This document shows positions 31,560 through 42,122 of a stretch of DNA of 64,000 bases, one piece after another; position 1 is the first letter of the stretch; each line of letters starts with the position of its first letter. The stretch comes from Rhipicephalus microplus. Lineage: Eukaryota; Arthropoda; Arachnida; Ixodida; Ixodidae. Below the pieces are notes generated by a model. It was not told the origin of the DNA, did not search any database, and saw only the letters and a list, made by a program, of their open reading frames with translations. The position numbers and the translations under genes are program-made. The DNA lies in assembly GCF_043290135.1 (NCBI RefSeq), contig NC_134701.1:60632502-60696501 (forward strand), in the 5' to 3' direction.

Positions 31560-32480
31560 CTTCAATGGCAGGATAATCATGTTTAGATGTGTCATTTACC
31601 TTCGCCGTCTATTCACGTTACGTGACACCAAATTTAGCGTCACTTGACATCATATGCGAAGGTAGTGAAACGGCCGCGAGCATGCCGTGAACTTAGCATG
31701 TAGTCAGGTTTGTAGTCAGTTAGTCAGCACGCTATGACCTAAGCATGCAGTCACGTTTGACATCACGCAAATGTCACGATTATCATGTTTGTACGTGTCA
31801 TTTACCTTCATCGTCTACTGACGTCAAGCGATCTCAAATTTGTATACGTGGAGCTAGCCAAACGGCCGCGGGTGTGCTGTGGGCATAGCATGTCATCATG
31901 TTTTACATGACACGCATATCAAGATTATCATGTTTCGACGTGTTAATTACCTTCGTCATCTAGTCAAGTCTCCTGACAGCAAGTTTGGTATAAGTGAAGC
32001 TAGCAAAATGGCTGCCCTGACAGCAAGTTTGGTATAAGTGAAGCTAGCAAAATGGCTGCGAGCGCGCTATGAGCGTATCATCTAGTCATGGTTCCTATGA
32101 CATGCATATCATGGTTATCATGTTTGGACGTGTCACTCACCTTCGTCGCCTATTCACGTCACGAATTGCCAAGTTTGGTATATGTGAAGCTAGTGAAAGG
32201 GCCTTGAGCGCATCATGAGCGTAGTATGCTGTCATGTTCTTACATTACACGTATCTGATGATTATTACATTTGCACCAGTCATGTACCTTCATCATACAT
32301 TGGCGTCCCGTAATACCAAATTGGGTGTATCTGCAGCTAGCGAAACGACTCTGAGCGAACCATGAGCCTGGCGTGCAGTCATGACTAGTCATTACTTGAA
32401 AATCATGACATGCATGTCGTGATTTTCACGTCAGGTTCTGTCACGTTAGGATCTATCACTTATGTCACGTTAGGGTCTAT
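31560..32480. repeat. Degenerate tandem repeat, ~146-bp unit
   Basis: The block ATCATGTTT + GACGTGTCA + TTACCTTCGTC recurs at 31576, 31782, 31927, 32117 and (degenerate) 32264. Each is followed by a TCACGTGA-like stretch, CAAGTTTGGTAT, GAAGCTAGCAAAA and GGCCGCGAGC. The basic spacing is 145-147 bp; the 190-bp interval is explained by a 44-bp internal duplication (31972 and 32016, CCTGACAGCAAGTTTGGTAT). Decayed traces continue to about 32640. It begins right after the Gypsy-3 LTR. Confidence 0.85.
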
Positions 32481-32716
32481 CACCATGCAGTAAAGTCATA
32501 TCATAACAGTTTGGCAAAACGTCATGTGAAGGTATTCAAAGCCTGAGCAGCAAGACCATGAAAGGTAAATCATGACATTCATGACAAACAAGCCATGGTT
32601 TCCACGTTATGACTAGTTAATTTAGTTTGTCATACAGTCATGTTATGCCATACCTATTTTCGTGTAGATAGCGTTGACGATACAGAGGGCCGGGAGAGCG
32701 AAAAGTTGTAGGTGGC

Positions 32717-32806
<90 letters not shown>
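32717..32806. repeat. (GATA)n microsatellite
   Basis: About 22 uninterrupted TAGA/GATA units. It is followed within a few bases by AGTCGCCGAAGTTCGCTAAG, the short repeat also found at about 19760. Confidence 0.97.
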
Positions 32807-33690
32807 CTCACTAAGTCGCCGAAGTTCGCTAAGAAATTCTTTGCATTCAAACCGCATCACCACGCGGCCATTACGCACCGGTCGGTCATGACAGAGCTTG
32901 TTCGAACGCGCAGCGGATGCATGGGGCACGCAATCGCACTGTTTCTTAGAGGAGTGAGAGTGAGAGAATGCGAAAGTAAAAAAAGTTCACAGCGAGCCAC
33001 CGAGTTCTTTCTTTCCTCAGCACAGCGAAGTGAAAAGGTCATGCGCATGCACTGTCGTCGTGGTCATGACTGCAATGAAGACATGCGTATTGCAAGCCCT
33101 GTGGAATGTATACGCATTTGGGGCATAGTCCTAGGGCAGTTGCCGCTTTCTTCTTCCTCTGGTCACATCTTTCGTGCCCTTCTTCTCTTCTCAAAGGCAT
33201 TGTGCATGCTGACCATGCCATTTTCTGACCTTTATTTCTTACCCTAAAGAATCACTTTCCCGTGCTTCCACATGGTCGCAGGAGGTGCCTTGTTTTCATT
33301 TTCAACCAAGCACGTTTTCGAGAAGTTTTTGAAAACGACTTGGGCTCGAACGGCTTTGGCCGAGCAAGAGTATTGTAATAAATTCAAGTTTTTTTTTCTC
33401 AATTTCTTATGCACTTGCGTATGTGCTGTTAGCAGATCGTGGATGTAGTCCCCCATTTGTGGACATTGAATGTGGACAAAATAAAGCACTAAATAATTGT
33501 CAAATATTAGAGTGCGAAAAAACGAAGTTATTCTCTTTTACATTTCTGGGATGTTCCTACAGTATCCTATGAAGTGTGCCAGTGCCTCGACCATTTTTTT
33601 GTATTTGTGACCCCATTACACTGTGATCTTCAAAAAGGCAGTACAATAGGTCCGGTGCGTTGTGAGCGCGATTTGAATATGTAAGCATGG
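32807..33690. other. Unassigned DNA between GATA repeat and SINE
   Basis: Positions 32810-32855 carry the short repeat shared with 19760. A minus-strand frame at 33244-33489 (81 codons, ending MWKHGKVIL) looks weakly protein-like but has no domain or splice context. Confidence 0.4.
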
Positions 33691-33699
33691 GTGCAGCTC

Positions 33700-33945
33700 A
33701 ATTCTGGCACATGCCCTACCCGGCCCAGTGGTCGTGTACTTATGGTGCTCGACTGTTGAACCGCAAGTTGCAGTATCAAATTCCGGCTGTTCACACGGCC
33801 ACCTTTTCGGTGGAGGCAATCGTTCGAGATCTGCGTAGTTAGATGCATGTTAAAGAACCCCAGGTAGTCTGAATTTGTAAAGTCCTTAAAAACAGGGTCT
33901 CTCGAATCATTTGACGGTTTCGAGACGTTAAACCGAATAGTTCTT
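33700..33945 (+). mobile_element. tRNA-derived SINE, diverged
   Basis: The tRNA-like head (CGGCCCAGTGGTCGTGTACT, then GTTGCAGTATCAAATTCC near the B-box position) is followed by the SINE body shared with 54518-54759: TTAAAGAACCCCAGGTAGTC, AGGGTCTCTCGAATCATTTG and GACGTTAAACCG. It is more diverged than the 54.5-kb copy. Confidence 0.75.
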
Positions 33946-34069
33946 TTTGCAATAACACTGGGGCACCTTTCAGCTCTTTCAATAACACCCTCAAAAATGA
34001 CATAGTAGCACCTTTTTTCCACTTACGTCTTTCTCTTAAGGTGAACAAACAAAGAAAGGGGTGTTGAGC

Positions 34070-34140
34070 TTATTTATTGAAGGATGTAAATTTTCAAGAT
34101 CCTCGTTTTACACCCTTAGGTGTGAAAATTTTACAGTGTA
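34070..34140. repeat. ACACCCTTAGGTGT-type fold-back fragment
   Basis: Short palindromic block TTTTACACCCTTAGGTGTGA resembling the repeats at 60190-60420. No full element is delimited. Confidence 0.4.
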
Positions 34141-34752
34141 CCCACTACGCCTTAAATAATGTTTACTAGGCAGGCAGTCACTATGCCATCCTACATCATT
34201 CTTGGCAGAAGCGCGGTACCCGCTGCACACTTGCAAGCAAATTAGTGAAATTTTTTATGCTGTGGCTGACGCTAATGAAAAGTAGTGCCAGAAGCTATTC
34301 TAAACCCCACGATTGCCCACAGTGGGTATGCGCCGCAGTTAAGGGGTAAACAAGATCCGAAATCCAAACTTTATTTAAATTTGAATTCTATTTTCGCATT
34401 GCCAAAAGACCAATACAGTGCAATGCTCATGCGTAAATAGGGGATGAGAGAAAACGCTGCACCGTTAGAGCTTGACTAGGATCTGGTCCCACGTACAGCC
34501 ACAGTGACAGTACGAAACAATGTAGCATCAAAATATTTTTGTCGACAATGTAGACATAGACCAAAAAGGTAAAACTTTTGTGAAAGATTGAAGCATTCGA
34601 CCCCCCACTCGTTAGGAACATTGCATTATGTGAAACCTGGTTGCTCCTTAGTTGTTATACGACACTTTATTACTCATAGTATTGCGATTACTTTCGCGAC
34701 ATGAAGCCTGCCTAAAGCCAGTTTGCAAGGGAGTCCTAACCACCGCAATCGC

Positions 34753-35121
34753 TCAGTGGTAGATCACTGGGCTGGCACCACGGAAGAAGAATAGACAGAA
34801 ATGAAACTCGGCTTCTTTTTGCGCCGCGATAGTGTCATCTCGGGAAGAGGCGGCGGACGTCGTGACAGTGCCACCTACAGAACCACGGCCGAACTGCCGT
34901 GCCGGAGTGGCAGGCACAGGAAGCGTCAATCCCGCTCTTGTCATCTGCTCGCGCGCTTGTTCTCGGTACTTGAACGCCACTCTTTTGTCCCATGGAACTG
35001 TCAACAATCCCTTGAGCGGTTCGCTTTTTTTCATCAATTTGCCTGTTTCCCTAATGAGTTCTGTTTTCTTCAATCTATTTAACTTCACATGATATAGGGT
35101 AAAAGCTTTATTTGCGATATA
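34753..35121 (-). CDS. Unassigned minus-strand open frame with protein-like sequence
   Basis: The frame is open for about 120 codons (it begins after a TGA upstream of 35120 and ends at 34753) without an ATG near the start of the protein-like part. The peptide is Lys/Arg/Glu-rich at first (LKKTELIRETGKLMKKSEPL, then PWDKRVAFKYREQAREQMTR) and Thr/Ser-rich later. This composition is unlike the random frames around it. The plus strand at 34745-34775 has a tRNA D-arm-like string (GCTCAGTGGTAGATCACTGG), so the region may instead be part of a SINE or other repeat. No family recognised. Confidence 0.28.
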   Translation of the reverse strand, partial: YIANKAFTLYHVKLNRLKKTELIRETGKLMKKSEPLKGLLTVPWDKRVAFKYREQAREQMTRAGLTLPVPATPARQFGRGSVGGTVTTSAASSRDDTIAAQKEAEFHFCLFFFRGASPVIYH

Positions 35122-35518
35122 TCAGCGTGCGCATGCTCTCGTTATGAAACAAATGTCGTGTCGTGCAGCATGCTTGCAAGCGAGAATGACAGGGGCTGAT
35201 GCATATTGCAGAGAATAGAAGACATTCTGACCTGTGTACGCTTTCCTGACCGGTGTTTTGTTTTAGAACTTCGTGATTTTCATTATTTAATATATATATC
35301 TGGTACAAACAGAGACGAAAAACTTATATAACACTGCACATCCACCACAATTTATTCTGAAAGGCTTGTGAGGACCGCTTATTCGTTCCTCTATCTGTTT
35401 ATTCATTCGAAGTGTGAACCACGGAGCAAGAATGTGTTGCAGACACATGACAATTTCTGAAATACCTAGTCCTTGCAAAGCCCGGACAGTTCTTTCTTTG
35501 ATGCTTCCGTGTGATTTT

Positions 35519-35550
35519 ATCACATGCTTCGTTCGAGTGAAGCATGTGAT
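35519..35550. repeat. Perfect 12-bp hairpin, 8-nt loop
   Basis: ATCACATGCTTC (35519-35530) and its exact reverse complement (35539-35550), just upstream of the LINE 5' end. Confidence 0.85.
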
Positions 35551-35577
35551 GTGAGTGAAGCACGTTCAAGTGAAGCA

Positions 35578-35613
35578 GAGTGAACTATACCCTAAGGAAG
35601 GTATAGTTCACTC
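35578..35613. repeat. Perfect 14-bp hairpin at the LINE 5' end
   Basis: GAGTGAACTATACC (35578-35591), 8-nt loop, exact reverse complement (35600-35613). It overlaps the first unit of the 43-bp tandem repeat. Confidence 0.88.
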
Positions 35614-35671
35614 TCTCTTTTCATGGCCTATACCCTAAGGAAGATATAGTTCACTCTCTCTTTTCATGGCC
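35586..35671 (+). repeat. Two 43-bp tandem units at the LINE 5' end
   Basis: Units 35586-35628 and 35629-35671 differ at one base (TATACCCTAAGGAAGGTATA against TATACCCTAAGGAAGATATA) and both end TCTTTTCATGGCC. They may be a 5' UTR promoter repeat or a product of the integration junction. Confidence 0.85.
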
Positions 35672-36440
35672 TTGCACTCTCCGGAATCTGTGCGGCGTCA
35701 ACTTTCTAAAATGAGTCATTGCCTCATTCACTTCAATGCACGCAGCCTTCGTAAGAATATAGATGCAATCACTAACTTCCTTTCCTCAGTTCAGCATGCC
35801 TTCACGTTTATCTGCATATCAGAGACTTGGCTTTGTGACGCAGATACCTGCATGACCAGTTTCCCGTCTTAATAAGCTGATTATTGCCACCGCCAAAATG
35901 ATAATCATGGGGGCGCCGCGATTTTTCATTCCCAAGATGTCGCTTACACGCGCAGATGTGACCCTAAATATAAATGTGAATCATTGCAAATCAGTGTGGG
36001 TATAGATTGACCACTCATTCCTTAATAATGAAAAAAATCTAATTCTGCGTTGCATTTATCGCTCACCATCGTCGTCCTTTTGCGATTTCTTGCGCAGTCT
36101 CAGTGAAGTTTTATCTAAGCTAACTTTCGAAAATAAAAACGTAGTAATTGTAAGTGATGTGAATATTAACTTGCTTGACACGGACAGTACTTCTTATGCA
36201 AATTACACTGATTGTTTCACTGGATTTGGCTTTGAATCACTTGTTGAGTGTCGAACTAGAGTTGCATCTCATGGCACCGGTGCACTCATTGATCACGTGT
36301 TACCCAACTTGGCGTCACCACCCTGCGGGGGGGGGGGGTTGTCGACACCGATATCACCGATCATTTTCCTATCTTCCTCACATTCGAAAACATAACGCAC
36401 ACACGCAATATTAGCTATACCACATCTGTATTTAGTTCCG
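35666..36440 (+). pseudogene. LINE endonuclease (APE-type) remnant
   Basis: Frame pieces carry the endonuclease landmarks in order: LIHFNARSLRKNIDAITNFL (substrate-binding Asn region), CISETWLCD (catalytic Glu), GDFNINLL-like VSDVNINLLDTDS, ALIDHVL, and an SDH-like DITDHFPIFLTF. A double stop at 35873 and frame changes near 36010 and 36330 (next to a G run) inactivate it. The endonuclease would nick target DNA to prime reverse transcription. Confidence 0.82.
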
Positions 36441-37308
36441 ATTCCTTTGTTGAGGCTATCAGTACAACTGACTGGGTGCCCATTATGTCTTTGTCAGACC
36501 CAGGTGCAGCCTTGCGAGCATTTTGCTCGTCATTTTTACTCGCCGTTTCGACCAACACGTGTACTGTCCACTGTAAAGAAATACAAGTATCCACACAACC
36601 CATGGATGAGCAATGGTATCCTAAAGAGTTTAAGGAAGAAAGAAAATATGTATAAAAAAGAAGCGACAGCCCTTTAATATGCGTCTTGCTAAACGATACA
36701 AGTCTTATTGCAGTCAATTGAATACCTTGCTAAAGCAAGCGAATAAAAGGTACTATGAAAATGAATGCGATAAGAATAGGACTAACCACAAAAGGCAGTG
36801 GCAGCTGCTCAACTCATTCCTTAACAAGTCATCTGCTAATGTCCCTCTAACCAAAATCAACTACAGTGGATCCACCTTCTCTGAGCCCAAAGAAATTGCC
36901 AATGCCTTTTCAGAATACTTTTCTTCCGTCTATACTAACCACCGCCCCCATGCGCAGTCATATACTTCTCTGGGACGTACCACGCAGTGTTTCTTTTTTT
37001 TTCCTAAAAACTCCACAGGAAGTCTTTTCCCCTATTGCTAATCTTAAATATACAGGGCCTGGGTTAGATGACATTTGTGTAAGGCCTGGTCGCACATCTA
37101 GTTTCCGATAAGCTGTGTCATATTTTCAACGTTATGTTTAAACAGGGTTTATTTTCTGCATTCTTCAAAAAGCTGAAGTAATTAGTTTTTAAAAAAGGCG
37201 TTAAACGAACAGTTTTCATCTACCGTCCAATTTCAATTCTTTCCTGCCCCGGCAAACTAGTCAAAAATTCTTTTTGATTGTCTGAATGGATATCTAGTTG
37301 AATTTAAA

Positions 37309-38520
37309 TTGCTTAGAGACAGCCAATTTGGTTTCCGTCCAGGTAGGTCATTAAGTCTAGCTGTGCTGTCTCTAACTGAATACATAAAGATAAGTATCTA
37401 TTCGGAAAATTTAGTGGGTTCGATGTCTTTAGATTTCACTAAAGCCTTTGAAACTGTAAATCATCAAGTCTTATTGCATAAACTTCAGTCCTATGAAATA
37501 AGAGGCCCTGCGCTTACATTCTTACGAAATTATCTACTTGACCGACAGTACACAGTACACGCCGCAAATACCTTCTCTACAACAAAATATGTTAATCAAG
37601 GAGTACCGCAGGGCTCAGTATTGAGTCCATTGCTATTTGTTTTATATATGAATGATCTTCCTGATGTTCTTAGCTCTTTTGACTGTGGTCGCTGTGTTCT
37701 ATACGCTGATGACACAACAATATCTTCATCTGATAAAAACATTGATACTCTTGTTTTGAAGTTAAATCTTGCATTATGTGCCCTTATAAATTGATGCAGC
37801 AGTAATCACTTAGTTATCAACCCCACAAAAACTAAATTTATGGTGTTTAAAAGTGCTCAGAGGTCATTATCTGCTATTCTATTATTACAACTTGGTATTC
37901 ATTCCATTTCTGCTTGTACTGATGTCGTATTTCTTGGCATACATTTTGACCCATGCCTTACCTTTCGCAGTCACTTTAACTATCTTAAGCAGAAGACGAC
38001 GTTTGGTATCCACGCATTAACCAAAGCTTGCCATTTCCTTTCCTGTGAAGCTCTACTGGCGCTGAATTTTGCGTTCATTCATAGTCATATTACTTACGGT
38101 GTAGTCTCATGGGGCAAAACTTATGCTTGTGATTTATCATCAATACAGCGCATTCAAAATCAGTCAGTCCGCATTGTCACTTCTAGTTCTTCGCAATCGA
38201 ACGCCTACACATTACTACGCTCTTACAATATCTTGCCAGTAAATCTTTTGTTCCGGTTAAATTTTGTGACCTTATTCCACAAACTGCTGTATAATCAACT
38301 CGCATTCCCATTTATTACATCTGATCTTTTGCAGAATAATAATGTGACCAGGTTTGCGGCTGATAAAAATTTCCTGTTAACCCTCGCTCATACTAATTAT
38401 GGGCAAAAAACTTTCGCTTTCAGTGCGATATCCTTTTGGAATGCGTTACCTTCTAGCATTAAGCGTTGCACTTCAATTCCTTTCTTCAAAAAGTTCGTTA
38501 AAAATCAATTTCTTGCATAA
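37309..38520 (+). pseudogene. LINE reverse transcriptase, one in-frame stop
   Basis: RT domain and C-terminal region in one frame: FGFRPGRSLSLAVLSLTEYI, LDFTKAFETVNHQVLLHKLQ, QGVPQGSVLSPLLFVLYMND, the catalytic YADD at about 37700-37715, then NPTKTKFMVF, VVFLGIHFDP and the C-terminal SAISFWNALPSSIKR. A TGA at 37795-37797 stands where this family has a Trp codon (TGG to TGA). The frame then continues to the natural stop at 38518-38520. The upstream linker (36679-37100) is in other frames. Confidence 0.9.
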
Positions 38521-38793
38521 CCTTACTTGTGATCGTTTACCTGTTTGACTCGTTTGTTCTTCGTTTTTCTTTAAAGCATGTTGCGTGTTTTGGCTTGGTT
38601 TGTGTTATAAAAGTACATTCTGATGTCCGTATATTGTAAAAATTTTCTGTTGCTCTGTGTAAATTTTACCGTCTATTTGTATCAACAAACCGAGGGCCCC
38701 ACTAAAGTCTATGGCTCTGGGACCCTCGTCTCCATATCTTACATTTGGTACCTTGTTTTTGGAAATAATAAAATTTGAAACTTGAAACTTGAA
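38521..38793 (+). other. LINE 3' UTR and tail
   Basis: The 3' UTR ends with AATAATAAAATTTGAAACTT and short TTGAAAC repeats, the kind of simple tail used by CR1/L2-group LINEs. P-element sequence starts right after. Confidence 0.7.
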
Positions 38794-41700
38794 AACTTCA
38801 GCAATGTTGTCGCATTCGCATGCCGACGTAGTAAAAAAGGATTCTTGCGAGCCCGTCATTTCTGTGTTCATCACGGAGAGACTTCAGTTTCAAGATATCC
38901 AAAACATGGTCGATTATAGCGCAAAAGGTGTCAAGATCTTCCATATGATTTGCAAAGTAGTCCTTTGCGCAGTGAAGTATCTCAAACAAACGTCTGTTTG
39001 GGTTCATGAGACTACCTCTCGTTTCGCAGAGAGTGTGGGAGGCTTCTTTCATAATCGTAGCGTCTACAGTCAAAGACTACCTGCCTTTTTCGCAAGGAAA
39101 CAATTTTGTCAATTTACGTGTTTAAAAGCCAGTGATGTAGTTGAAAACTGCATCTACAACTTCGATATTACTCTCACTCTCTTGCAACAGGTCTTCGCAG
39201 GCTCACATTGTCACTCCTTAAATTCCATTAAACCATCCAGCTTCCTTTTTATCGCGGTGAGGTGTGAATCGCTGGTGTCTTTTTTCATAAATACAGCTCG
39301 AAACGAAGAAAGATCAAGCGCTGATTCTTGCTCTCGTACCTCACAGTTTACCCGCTTTGGTGGCTTCAACAAGCGGTACACTGTGAGAATCCGATACACC
39401 TGCAGAATTTATGGCATATCCGGATGGTCGTTTTCACAGCCAGCCTGTTGAGCTTTACCGTAGAATCTTTCGAGGGGGTCTTGGTTAATCTTGCGAGTTA
39501 AAACGTACTTGAGCCCACACGGATTCAGCAGGTTATCCGATAGCACTAGCATCGAAAGCATGGTGACTTGGAGGTCTTCTACAGTTCATGGAGTGAGAAA
39601 AAGCTTTTGGAAATAGCTCCACTACAAACTTCTTGCTCCCACTCGTCAAGCCACTTCAGGGAATTCTTGATGCACTCTAAATCTTTGCATCCCATGCGCA
39701 GACCTTGTTTAGGATCACGCCTGTTCATCGCGTCAAAGACGTCGTTCACCTGCTCGGTGAATGCAATAGCGCCTTCAGTAGTGTCTGTGTGCAGTAAACC
39801 TACTTCTGTGTGGTATCTCAATGTGGAGGGCATAGGTCGGCTGAATACCTGAGTAGTCAGATTGACACGCATAAGCTCCATATGCGATGGGTATATAGGG
39901 TGATGCGTTACCCTAGGGCAAACCTTCAAGCCTCCTGCATTTTTGCTATCCTCTTTGTAGACAGCAACATAGCAAGACCAGTCCACCCACTTACTACTAA
40001 CGTTCAGAGAGTGCTGTTTCAGTAGCCTATTACGGACACGCTTCACGAGGTGTCGCTCGTCAGATTAGGCATACACCTTCCTTGCGTCGTTCATTGAGTG
40101 TTCAAATGAGTTTTTCTTTGAACTGAGTTTCTCATTATTGCCGACTTATGCCCACATTCTCCTATTTGTGCTCGCTCCATCACAAACAGTCTCGTCGGCG
40201 AGCGTACCTGCCTTCTTTAAAAGTATGATGGCCTGCAGCACCAACTGGCTTAGCACTGATCCTGTCGTTGGGCCTCGAGAGGCAGCAAACAAGCCGATTG
40301 GTTGAGCATAGCTCTCCTCAAATGAAATAAACACGAAGACTAGTGCAGGATTGGTCAGGCCATTTGCCCTATTTTTAGCACAGATCACCCCCTGATTTTG
40401 GTCCACAAATCAGACGTAGGTAGGTGCCCGGAAATAGACACACTTCCGTTCTAGAACCTGCATCTTGTCAAAAAGCAGCATTGCGTGCTTTAGAAAATTA
40501 TATTTCGGCGCTAAATTCTTTTTCAGGGTGACGAAAAAAATCTTTGACAAAGCTACACTTCATTCCAACGTTGTAAATATATTTTCTCATTTTCTTTGCG
40601 CAGGAAAATTGCAAGATATTGCGTTTTCTCAAAATTATGTAGCCAGATGGCGTCCGTATTTTTAGAAGCAGGCAGAGGAGAAGCCAATCATCCGTGTAGC
40701 GTCTTCCCTGTTTCACTGGGACCTTCACGGTGGCTAAACACTATGACAAAAGCTTCCAGTGGTTCTCGGAAAAGCCGTACTATTTAGCAAGCTCTAAACC
40801 TTGCGTGTCTGGAAAAAATTTGAGTTTCTCCATGCTCACTTCAAGCGAGGCTTTCAAACTTTTGGTTTTTTTATCGGTCTTTTTTTTCTTGTGACACAAC
40901 ACAGCTCGTTGCTTCCTAACTACTTCTAATATCGGCCTCTACGCACACTGGGACCACCAACACGAGACCTAACAGATGTCTTGACTTTTTTTGCTTTTTT
41001 GTTTCTTGTGAATACGCAAAGTGTTGGCCAGTGTTTTTCAATAATTGTGAAAATTGTCTCTGTGGACCGTTAAGAAGAACCGCGCAGCTGTTGTGCCTCC
41101 AGGCTGCTGTCTCGTCATAAGATGCATAATCACACTGGATGTCGGGAAACTCTTTTCTCGTAGGACCTCCACAACAAACGACTTGGGGATGAAATTTCTC
41201 AAGCGTGTAATAATATTTCTAGTCCGCTGGGCCTCACAAAGAACTTACACTGCTAAACGGCCCACTACGCGACCCAGAATTCATATTTTTGCTGTATATT
41301 CCTCGCTGTTCTTAGTGGGACAGCATCAATTCCAGGATTTTGAATGCGAATGTGGAAGAAGACGCTGACACTTTCACCATGTGCACAAAACAAAGGCATT
41401 CGACACTATCAACGTTTATATAGTGGTGGTTCCATGCAGCGTATGGCATTGGTATGGAAGTTCACTGGACAACTGCTGGAGCCAGCTTGCTGTAAGAGCA
41501 GAAGCTCGTGGCTCTATTCTCTTCATCGGCACATCTTCAATAGCAGATAGAGTGGAATTGTAGCTTAGCTGTGTGGAAAGTTCATGCGCAATGTACTCGA
41601 GTGCTCAAAGGTGAACAACTGTTGGTCAACGGAGCTCACCTTGAAGTTCGCATTTGTTTGAAGGCTATTACTCTGGTTGCTGGTGGCTACTGAATCTTGT

Positions 41701-42122
41701 GACACAATATCCACATTCACAATTTTGGGGCTTCTTTCATCGTCAGTTTGAAGTACATTCCGGCTAACCTTGGGTTTCTTCACTAGGTGCAAGTGCGGCA
41801 AGACATCCGGAAAATTGCAAGGAACTGCCTCAGACACCAACTTTGGCTTCTTCAGGTGGTCAAGAATGACCGCGCCGCCAAGCTCAGAGTAGTATTTGCG
41901 CCTGCTTACCATTTCAGTCGTGAAATACTTTTCGCAGAATCAGTCGCATGTTGTAAGATCATGATCTACCAGGCCTATAGCTCTCACCCATTCCTGTAAG
42001 CGTTTAGGGTCAGCTGGAGCTTTAAAGGTGCGAACATTTTCAGCGCAAGGCTTAGATCTGCTGCTGCAGTTCGGGACAAAGCATCGGCGCCACATGTCAA
42101 TTATAAAAGACCTCTTACGCAT
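38794..42122 (-). pseudogene. P-element/THAP9-type transposase relic (minus strand)
   Basis: Reading the minus strand from 42122, pieces of a P-superfamily transposase appear in the expected order. THAP zinc finger (41900-42110): CFVPNCSS, FKAPADPKRLQEWVRAI, then FCEKYF and the AVPxxF-type AVPCNFP; a stop precedes FCEKYF and its final His is Tyr. N-terminal helical block (40498-40728): YTDDWLLLCLLLKIRTPSGY and FLR-like ILRKRNIL. RNase-H-like catalytic block (40146-40406): NPALVFVFISFEESYAQPIG and CDGASTNRRMW. Insertion-domain block (39579-40046): KVCPRVTHHPIYP, LMRVNLTTQVFSRPMPSTLR and VFDAMN. C-terminal block (39211-39470): ENDHPDMP and VYRLLKPPKRVNCEV. It ends against the LINE. Stops and frame changes between blocks may partly be introns, but at least the THAP finger is damaged. 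A DNA transposase by family; here inferred inactive. Confidence 0.82.

Larger units (their letters stand above)
35586..38793 (+). mobile_element. CR1/L2/Jockey-type LINE, near full length but broken
   Basis: An APE-type endonuclease remnant, a linker, RT, a C-terminal region and a 3' UTR follow in order on the plus strand. The 3' UTR holds CGAGGGCCCCACTAAAGTCT and, on the other side of a short spacer, GGGACCCTCG, a possible stem. It ends in tandem TTGAAAC units (38776-38793). The element sits against the C-terminal end of a P-element transposase relic. Several frameshifts and stops make it inactive. Confidence 0.9.

Noticed and set aside
31560..32480. CRISPR-like array
   Set aside because: Units are about 146 bp, degenerate and without unique spacers; this is a eukaryotic tandem repeat.
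32654..32929. Minus-strand frame with a long Tyr-Leu-Ser-Ile repeat
   Set aside because: It is only the translation of the GATA microsatellite.
33244..33489. 81-codon minus-strand frame ending MWKHGKVIL
   Set aside because: Weakly protein-like but without acceptor, homology or neighbours; not enough to call a gene.
34740..34775. tRNA-like D-arm string GCTCAGTGGTAGATCACTGG
   Set aside because: No complete cloverleaf or T-arm follows; at most the head of an eroded SINE, not a tRNA gene.
36325..36340. Run of G inside the LINE endonuclease as a possible G-quadruplex
   Set aside because: A single homopolymer run associated with a frameshift; more likely slippage in a dead element.
38789..39451. 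220-codon plus-strand frame
   Set aside because: It overlaps the minus-strand P-element blocks, which carry the recognisable motifs; the plus frame is a shadow.
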